Of a stretch of 47,808 bases of DNA, positions 42,716-47,808 are shown in pieces. Below the pieces are notes generated by a model. It worked only from the letters and a program-made list of their open reading frames with translations, did no database searches and had not been told where the DNA came from. Both the position numbers and the translations under genes were made by a program. Each line of letters begins with the position of its first letter. Positions within the stretch are counted from its first letter, which is position 1. The stretch is from positions 1-47,808 of the forward strand of contig CACXEU010000062.1 in the NCBI GenBank assembly GCA_902766735.1. Reading direction: 5' to 3'. The DNA comes from an uncultured Lachnospiraceae bacterium. GTDB taxonomy: Bacteria; Bacillota; Clostridia; Lachnospirales; Lachnospiraceae.

Positions 42716-43717
42716 ATGATTAGTAATAAAAAAGACTATTTACATTTAAGTATAACTGCAACTGGAAGATGTAATGCCTCGTGTGATTATTGTCATTTTT
42801 ATGCAAAAAGACCACGTGAAGAGATGATGTATGATATTAATGAATATATATTTAAGTATTACATTAATTTGGTAAAGTATATAAAAAATGATATTAGACA
42901 TGAAAATATTACATATAGGCTTTCTGGAGGAGAACCTTTAGTATTAGGAAATAGAATGTATGATATGTGTAATTACGCATACAAGACTACAGGAATCAAA
43001 TTAAATGTACTTACTAATGGAATATTGTTAAATGAGAAAGTAATAGAAGATTCTAAAAAGAATAATGTAGGAGCATATATTGTTTCCATGGAAAACCCCT
43101 TTGAAATAGCGCAAGGTGCAGCAGATCCTTATGATATCATTAAAAAAATAAGCAAGTTTAATTCAGATGAATTACCAGTTGTTCCTGGAATAGTGATTGT
43201 AAGTAACAAAATGTTTGATAGATTAGAAGAGATATGCGATTATTTTTATGAAAAAATAGGATATATACCTTCAATTTCAGAAAAAACATATAGTGTATAT
43301 GAAAGTCCTACGGAAGAAGAATTGATTGCACTTAAAGAAAATGTGAAAAGAATCGTATTTAAATATGCTGACAAGACAAATTTAGAATTATTCCCTTATA
43401 TAATACCAGAAATCATTAATAAGGGAGAAAATGAGTATTTAGTAGAATTAGATATAGAAGGAAATTGTATACGAGAATCATATGCTGCATCATATGATTA
43501 TTTAATTAACAAGATTAATAAATCATATCCAAAGATTTGTTGTAATGTAATATGTGATTGGAAAAAATACTGTGCTACTAGAAAATGGTTGTGGGATCAT
43601 TCTACAAATCAAATATCTGCTGAGGAAAAAAGAAAAGATTATTGTAATTATAAAAAAGCACTATGCGAAGGTTATTTGGAAGGACTAACATTGTTAGACG
43701 ATAAAACAAATGGATAA
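42716..43717 (+). CDS. Radical SAM enzyme with SPASM-like C terminus
   Basis: A 333-aa protein. The 4Fe-4S SAM-binding motif is Cys19, Cys23, Cys26 (GRCNASCDYCHF), with the usual YRLSGGEPLV (GGE) and LNVLTNGILL segments in the partial TIM barrel. The C terminus has a Cys cluster (KICCNVICDWKKYC, then YCNYKKALCEG) typical of SPASM/Twitch auxiliary-cluster domains of peptide-modifying enzymes. Residue chemistry on the upstream peptide (thioether or C-C crosslink, or Tyr processing) is plausible. The RBS AAAGGAAAA is eight bases or less upstream. Its end overlaps the kinase start by eight bases, so they are one operon. Very AT-rich. Confidence 0.85.
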   Translation: MISNKKDYLHLSITATGRCNASCDYCHFYAKRPREEMMYDINEYIFKYYINLVKYIKNDIRHENITYRLSGGEPLVLGNRMYDMCNYAYKTTGIKLNVLTNGILLNEKVIEDSKKNNVGAYIVSMENPFEIAQGAADPYDIIKKISKFNSDELPVVPGIVIVSNKMFDRLEEICDYFYEKIGYIPSISEKTYSVYESPTEEELIALKENVKRIVFKYADKTNLELFPYIIPEIINKGENEYLVELDIEGNCIRESYAASYDYLINKINKSYPKICCNVICDWKKYCATRKWLWDHSTNQISAEEKRKDYCNYKKALCEGYLEGLTLLDDKTNG

Positions 43718-44237
43718 TGTAATAATTATAAATGGAATGCCTGCATCAGGGAAAAGTACAATTTCAACTATTCTTGCGGAAACTTTTATGCAAAAAGGAA
43801 TAAATGTCAAAATTATATTTGGGGATCTTTTTGCAAATATTTCATATGGTTGTAAATATACAGAGTCGGAGATTGATTTAAAGTATGAAAACATTACAAG
43901 TGTATTACGAAATCTATTTGAGCTTAACGGAATAGTTATAATTGATGATTTTTTCAAAAGAAAAAAAGATTTTGAAAATATTAAAGAATTAATTAGCTCA
44001 AACGGATTGGAGGTTATTACAGTTCAAATTCAATGTGGTTTGGAAGAAAGAATAATTAGAGATTCATTTAGATATAGTGGTAAAAGGTTAGGAAAGGAAA
44101 AAATGATAGAGTACGAAATTAATTATGGAAAAATTAATGGTGGCATGGATTGTATTTGTGAAGTGAATACTGAGATGAATGGAATAAAAGAAAGTGTTAA
44201 TAAAATAATTGATTATATTCAGAAACAGGTGAATTAA
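43710..44237 (+). CDS. P-loop small-molecule kinase (AAA_33 / APS-kinase-like)
   Basis: A 175-aa single-domain P-loop protein. Walker A GMPASGKST is at residues 9-17 and a Walker B-like strand NGIVIIDDFF is near 70. The lid has basic residues (RIIRDSFRYSGKRLGKEKM). This build is shared by APS kinases, zeta-toxin-like and nucleoside-kinase-like enzymes, so it likely phosphorylates a small molecule or a peptide-linked hydroxyl. The substrate cannot be read from sequence. The start overlaps the radical SAM gene and the NDK-like gene begins four bases after its stop, implying the three act in one pathway. Confidence 0.72.
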   Translation: MDNVIIINGMPASGKSTISTILAETFMQKGINVKIIFGDLFANISYGCKYTESEIDLKYENITSVLRNLFELNGIVIIDDFFKRKKDFENIKELISSNGLEVITVQIQCGLEERIIRDSFRYSGKRLGKEKMIEYEINYGKINGGMDCICEVNTEMNGIKESVNKIIDYIQKQVN

Positions 44238-44241
44238 ATAA

Positions 44242-44958
44242 ATGAAAAAGTCATTCGTTATTGTTAAGCCAGATGCGTTGAAAAATAACTATATTAGGAA
44301 AAAAATCATTAAAGAGATAAAACAGAACAATATTGCAATTCAAAAAAAAATTAAGATTAAATTGACATTGGAAGAAGTTGACATATTATGGCCGCAGACA
44401 AAAAAATCTACAATATTGAATGGTTTACTTAAGTGTTATTTAACTCTAGAATATAGTGAAGTATTATTTTTAGTGGGCTTTTTTTCTGATAAACAGTTAA
44501 ATGAAATAAAATGGAAAATAAGAGATAAATATGCAATTTGTAAGTTCTCAAACTGTTTACACACACCAGCAGATGAAAATGAATGTAAGCAACAATTGCA
44601 TTATTTAGAAAATAGAAATAATTATTCGTACACATATCATGAGATTCCTGAGACTTCTCTAAAAATTTGGCAACTTATTAATAAGTATGGATGGAATCAT
44701 GAGTTCTCAAAGTGTAATAAAAAAAAATATGTATTATATTTGTTGAATGATAATTACAATACTATTGATTATGTAGCTGAAACAATTTCAAACGTTTTAA
44801 AAAAGTATTCGTTAGAAGTTTCATATATTTTAGTTCTTCAAGCAGAAATGAATGATAGTATTTTGATAGATGGATTTGATAATGAAAATGAATGTAACAG
44901 AATAAAAGAAATATTAATAGAAAAGTATCTTAATATAAAAAAAGAAGTTTTGTCTTAA
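44242..44958 (+). CDS. NDK-like protein with a C-terminal extension
   Basis: A 238-aa protein. Residues 1-125 resemble nucleoside diphosphate kinase: KPDALK at 9-14, and a histidine in NCLHTPADENEC (His107) at the place of the NDK active-site H in HGSDS-type motifs. The surrounding loop is divergent, so the substrate may differ from NDPs. Residues 140-238 form an unassigned extension (YTYHEIPETSLKIWQLINKYGWN, then YVLYLLNDNYNTIDYVAETI). Standard NDK is about 140 aa. It follows the P-loop kinase directly, and two phosphotransfer steps in sequence suggest that a nucleotide-like or phosphorylated product is made. Confidence 0.62.
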   Translation: MKKSFVIVKPDALKNNYIRKKIIKEIKQNNIAIQKKIKIKLTLEEVDILWPQTKKSTILNGLLKCYLTLEYSEVLFLVGFFSDKQLNEIKWKIRDKYAICKFSNCLHTPADENECKQQLHYLENRNNYSYTYHEIPETSLKIWQLINKYGWNHEFSKCNKKKYVLYLLNDNYNTIDYVAETISNVLKKYSLEVSYILVLQAEMNDSILIDGFDNENECNRIKEILIEKYLNIKKEVLS

Positions 44959-44980
44959 TGAAACAAAAGTAGAATCATGT

Positions 44981-45009
44981 TTGACAAGTAATTGTATAAA
45001 TGGTAATCT
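44981..45009 (+). promoter_or_regulatory. Promoter of the T-box/TyrRS unit
   Basis: TTGACA (44981-44986) is followed after 17 bases by TAATCT (45004-45009). Transcription from here would begin just before the T-box leader, so the synthetase gene has its own start separate from the peptide operon. No terminator was seen between 44958 and 44981, so read-through from the operon is also possible. Confidence 0.68.
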
Positions 45010-45015
45010 ATGAAT

Positions 45016-45269
45016 TATAAAGACTGTGAAAAGGAATAGTAACATTTGGATATTTGACAGAGAGAAGTTGGTTGGTGAAAAACTTTGAAATGGAAGAATG
45101 CGAATACACCTTGGAGTTGCTACCTGAATCTGAGTAGGGAGAGTCGGGAACGCCCGTTATAGCGTGAGAGTGTGATTGCACTTGATGAGGAAAGACTTGT
45201 GAAAGTTTTTTGATACAGAGGTGGTACCGCAGATATGCCCTCTGCACCGAAAGGTGTAGAGGGTTTTTT
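45016..45269 (+). promoter_or_regulatory. T-box riboswitch, tyrosine-specific (UAC specifier)
   Basis: The leader contains the conserved T-box sequence AGGTGGTACCGCAG (45219-45232) and stem I landmarks (AGAGAAGTTGGTTGGTGAAA region, then GAATACACC). The specifier triplet is TAC at 45105-45107 followed by A, a tyrosine codon. The terminator is CCCTCTGCACC (45238-45248), GAAA loop, GGTGTAGAGGG (45253-45263) and TTTTTT. Uncharged tRNA-Tyr pairs with specifier and T-box and allows read-through. This matches the TyrRS encoded downstream, so the cargo synthetase rises when charging of tRNA-Tyr falls. Confidence 0.93.
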
Positions 45270-45626
45270 ATTTAGCATAAGTACAAACTAATGGTGAATA
45301 TCTCAAGTTCATCTTGCTGGTGTGAAGGATATATCCAGTGACTAATATTTCGTCGGTCATGGTGAATTTGAAATAAGCAAATTATAAACTTCTAGCCTGA
45401 TGAACAGAAATTATAAATTGTAATAGTTATGGTAAAGATTGCAATACAGGTTGAAGTTTAGTCAATTTGTAGGACTATCTTAGATGAAAGGGGGGAGTGA
45501 TGTAGAGAAAGGTTGTGTTTTTATCTGGGTATACCTTGGCTGTGGATGGATAGGGAGTATTATATTCGTAGGAAAAAAGAATGGTGTGAGATGAGCAGAA
45601 GTCATAGTATTTATGTGGATTATTAG
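45270..45626 (+). other. 357-nt untranslated stretch between T-box terminator and TyrRS start
   Basis: No gene is supported. Short frames exist (ATG 45291 giving 16 codons with CWC, and ATG 45548 giving 26 codons ending just before the TyrRS RBS), but neither has a good RBS. GGATATATCC is a small palindrome. The stretch is unusually long for a T-box leader and its content is unexplained. Confidence 0.4.
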
Positions 45627-47567
45627 ATGGAGGTATATATGAAATTTATAATTGATAATGAAGTTTTTGAAAGAGTACCAGATTTGTGTGTAGGAGTAGT
45701 AATAGCAGAGAGTGTTAGTAATATGCATGAAAATGAGGCTATAAGTACATTATTAGTAGAACAAATTAGTAAAGAAAGAGAAATATTAAAAACAAAAGAA
45801 GTAAAACAGTTAAGAAATATTGAACTATATAGACTAGCTATGGAAAAATTTGGAATTAATAGTTCAAAATATAAGAGCTCAATTGAGGCATTATTAGAGC
45901 GAATAAACAGAAATGACGATATATTATCTGTGAATGGGATAGTAAATTTGTGCAATTATATTTCAATAAAGTATAAGGTCTCAGTAGGGGTTCAGGATAT
46001 TGATTTATTGAGAAATAACTTAAATTTAAGATTCTTGAATAATAATGACAGTGATGGTAATGAAAATAATATGAAAAATGATAAATTAACTGAAGGAGAG
46101 GTTGTATACGCAACTGGCGACAATGTTTTAGTAAGACGTTGGATATGGAGAACTTCTCAGCTAGGGAGAATAGATTGTAATGCTACAAACTATATTTTTT
46201 TGATTGATGGTTTTGAAAAGAATCAAGAGTCAATTGCAAATGCATGTAAAGAACTGTCTTCATTAATTGAAAAATATTATAATGTTGATACAAGAAGTGA
46301 TTTGGCAAATCGTTATAATACCAATATTGAACTCAACAATATAAGTAATCAGGAGAAAAAAATTGAAAATACAATAAAAATAATGCTAAAAGGTGTAGAA
46401 AATCATACGGATTTATTTTCGATTAAAGAGAAGTTAAGGAAAGCTTATAAAGAACAAAGGCCACTCAGAGTTAAATTGGGATTAGATCCATCTGCTCCAG
46501 ACATTCATTTAGGGCATTCTGTTGTATTGCGAAAAATTCGTCAGTTACAAGAATTAGGACATCAAGCTATTATTATTATTGGGGATTATACAGGAAGAAT
46601 AGGTGATCCTACAGGAAAATCAAAAACGAGAAAACAATTAACAGAAGACGAAGTTCGAGAAAATGCATTAACGTACCAGAAACAGATTTTTAAAATATTA
46701 GATCCATCAAAGACAATTGTTAAATATAATAGTGAATGGTTTGAAAATATGAACTTTCAAGATGTTATATCTTTAGCTTCAAAGTGTACTGTTGCAAGAA
46801 TGATGGAACGAGATGATTTTGAGAATAGATATAAAAACCATCTCCCACTATCTGTTCATGAATTTTTTTATCCATTGATGCAAGCATACGATTCGGTTGC
46901 TACTGGTGCAGATATAGAATTGGGTGGTACAGATCAAACATTTAATATCTTAATGGGAAGAAATATTCAAAAGAGTTATGGGCTAGAGCCACAAATTACA
47001 TTGTTTATGCCGTTATTAGAAGGAATTGATGGTGTAGAGAAAATGAGTAAAAGTCTTGGAAATTATATAGGTATAAATGAAGAGCCGTTTGTGATTTTTG
47101 AAAAAGTAATGAAAATAAAAGATGAAATGATTATAAAGTATTATAATTTGTGTACAGATGTTCATCCGGATATTATCGATACTATTCAAAAGAGAATTGA
47201 AGATGGTATAAATCCTAGAGATATTAAATTAGAACTCGCATTTGAAATCACAAAGTTGTATAGTACTGAGATTGATGCACAACAAGCAAAAGATAAATTC
47301 ATAAAGATATATCAAAATAGAGAAATTCCTGATGATATAAGAGTATTAAAATGTATTTTAAATGAGAATAGTATAGAAACACAAATAGTTAATACAATTA
47401 TGAATACCGGTGATTTCGGGTCAAAAAGTGAGATAAGAAGAATTCTGAAACAAGGCGGAATTAAATGGAATAATCAAAAGATAACCCAATTTGAGAATCT
47501 TGTAATTGAAAAGGAGAATATTATCAATGTTGGGAAAAAACATATGTATAAAATAATATTTGCGTAG
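45627..47567 (+). CDS. B3/B4 tRNA-editing domain fused to tyrosyl-tRNA synthetase (TyrZ type)
   Basis: A 646-aa protein from ATG 45627. Residues about 5-230 match free-standing B3/B4 (PheRS beta-type) proteins: VPDLCVGVVIAE, FGINSSKYKSSIEALLERI, IVNLCNYISIKYKVSVGVQDID, EVVYATGDNVLVRRWIWRTS. B3/B4 is the post-transfer editing site that hydrolyses wrongly charged tRNA. From about 245 a complete TyrZ-type TyrRS follows: HIGH-like HLGH 294-297, IGDYTGRIGDPTGKS, YDSVATGADIELGGTDQ (Tyr/tRNA pocket), KMSKS 472-476, and a C-terminal S4 RNA-binding domain. Both halves look intact. Ordinary TyrRS lacks B3/B4. It is T-box-controlled and AT-rich like the peptide operon. Likely a resistant, proof-reading TyrRS. 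Confidence 0.88.
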   Translation: MEVYMKFIIDNEVFERVPDLCVGVVIAESVSNMHENEAISTLLVEQISKEREILKTKEVKQLRNIELYRLAMEKFGINSSKYKSSIEALLERINRNDDILSVNGIVNLCNYISIKYKVSVGVQDIDLLRNNLNLRFLNNNDSDGNENNMKNDKLTEGEVVYATGDNVLVRRWIWRTSQLGRIDCNATNYIFLIDGFEKNQESIANACKELSSLIEKYYNVDTRSDLANRYNTNIELNNISNQEKKIENTIKIMLKGVENHTDLFSIKEKLRKAYKEQRPLRVKLGLDPSAPDIHLGHSVVLRKIRQLQELGHQAIIIIGDYTGRIGDPTGKSKTRKQLTEDEVRENALTYQKQIFKILDPSKTIVKYNSEWFENMNFQDVISLASKCTVARMMERDDFENRYKNHLPLSVHEFFYPLMQAYDSVATGADIELGGTDQTFNILMGRNIQKSYGLEPQITLFMPLLEGIDGVEKMSKSLGNYIGINEEPFVIFEKVMKIKDEMIIKYYNLCTDVHPDIIDTIQKRIEDGINPRDIKLELAFEITKLYSTEIDAQQAKDKFIKIYQNREIPDDIRVLKCILNENSIETQIVNTIMNTGDFGSKSEIRRILKQGGIKWNNQKITQFENLVIEKENIINVGKKHMYKIIFA

Positions 47568-47588
47568 TATGTACTATAAGTAATTGAA

Positions 47589-47638
47589 AGTTCGATTTAA
47601 TATTGAGTTTATAGAAAATATTAAATCGAGCTTTTTTT
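47589..47638 (+). terminator. Strong terminator after TyrRS
   Basis: AGTTCGATTTAATATT (47589-47604) pairs over 16 bp with AATATTAAATCGAGCT (47617-47632), one G-U pair, followed by seven T residues. It closes the cargo unit about 20 bases after the TyrRS stop. Confidence 0.93.
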
Positions 47639-47704
47639 GTGTAACAATAAAATATACCACATGCTATTCAGGTGGAGGGAATTATCTTTAGATATAAGCA
47701 AGAA

Positions 47705-47758
47705 CTCCTGTGCTATGTTAGATGTGGGTCTGCAAAACCACAAATAAAAGCACAGGAG
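47705..47758 (+). promoter_or_regulatory. IS200/IS605 5' UTR hairpin hiding the tnpA RBS
   Basis: CTCCTGTGCT (47705-47714) is perfectly complementary to AGCACAGGAG (47749-47758), which includes the GGAGG of tnpA. An inner stem TGTGG/CCACA lies inside. IS200 transposases are known to be held down by exactly this kind of RBS-masking stem-loop. The element's left end is probably near 47640-47700 but is not resolved. Confidence 0.75.
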
Positions 47759-47767
47759 GTCCAAATA

Positions 47768-47808
47768 ATGGACGTAAATAGTTTAGCCCATACAAAATGG
47801 GAATGCAA
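47768..47808 (+). CDS. tnpA: IS200/IS605-family transposase, N terminus only
   Basis: Thirteen codons before the window ends read MDVNSLAHTKWEC, the characteristic start of IS200-type TnpA (Y1 HUH transposase acting on single-stranded DNA). GGAGG lies nine bases before ATG 47768. Whether the gene is intact, and whether a tnpB partner follows, cannot be seen. Confidence 0.87.
   Translation, partial: MDVNSLAHTKWEC

Noticed and set aside
45291..45341. 16-codon frame with a CWC motif as a second peptide gene
   Set aside because: No RBS and immediately downstream of the T-box terminator; recorded only as part of the unexplained gap.

Overview
The window is moderately AT-rich Gram-positive DNA. 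Closely packed genes with strong GGAGG-type ribosome binding sites, GTG/TTG starts, a T-box riboswitch, LPxTG-like surface proteins and a Clostridia-type T4SS all point to a gut Clostridia, probably Lachnospiraceae (inference, no taxonomic marker beyond the tuf 3' end). The left edge holds the last 180 codons of tuf (EF-Tu) and its terminator. Almost everything to the right is one large integrative and conjugative element (ICE), or the part of it that fits here. Its right end is not visible.

Layout. (1) 600-2500: boundary zone with a HEPN-motif gene between two similar short repeats that read like tails of lost integrase genes. (2) 2501-4505: Xre repressor facing a Xis-like protein and a tyrosine integrase across a three-operator promoter region. 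(3) 4506-8008: hairpin-rich leader, Cys-rich protein, ParM/ParR-like partition pair, small membrane protein, CAP-domain secreted protein with an attenuator-like leader. (4) 8083-13099: 1438-aa thioester/Cna-B adhesin and its sortase B. (5) 13190-14822: AT-rich ParA plus HEPN cassette. (6) 15046-21860: DUF5688, a DUF3991/Toprim primase-like protein, three 99-bp repeats, a strong oriT candidate, MobC, MOBP-type relaxase and accessory proteins. (7) 21827-32723: mating-pair-formation operon (DUF3801, VirD4, pilin-like protein, TrbL/VirB6, PrgI, VirB4, NlpC/P60 hydrolase), interrupted by an AT-rich ion-channel-like gene. (8) 32747-42186: MT-A70 methyltransferase, a 2595-aa ArdC-like/methylase/helicase protein with a TnpV gene nested in another frame, and a tandem SpoVG protein.

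(9) 42523-47567 is the most unusual part: a strikingly AT-rich cargo island. It encodes a 30-residue peptide with a strong RBS, a SPASM-like radical SAM enzyme, a small P-loop kinase, an NDK-like protein and, behind its own promoter and tyrosine T-box, a 646-aa fusion of a PheRS-type B3/B4 tRNA-editing domain to a complete TyrZ-type tyrosyl-tRNA synthetase. I read this as a candidate undescribed RiPP-like pathway whose product acts at the level of tyrosine or tRNA-Tyr, with a self-protecting synthetase. The functional link is inference. An IS200/IS605-family transposase starts at the right edge.

The ICE core works as usual: Int/Xis excise, the Mob proteins nick at oriT, VirD4 passes the relaxosome to the VirB4-powered channel, the NlpC/P60 enzyme opens the wall, and the adhesin probably helps cell contact. 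AT-rich cargo (HEPN, ParA-HEPN, channel, peptide/TyrRS island) sits at the joints between core modules, as expected for defence or competition genes carried by ICEs.
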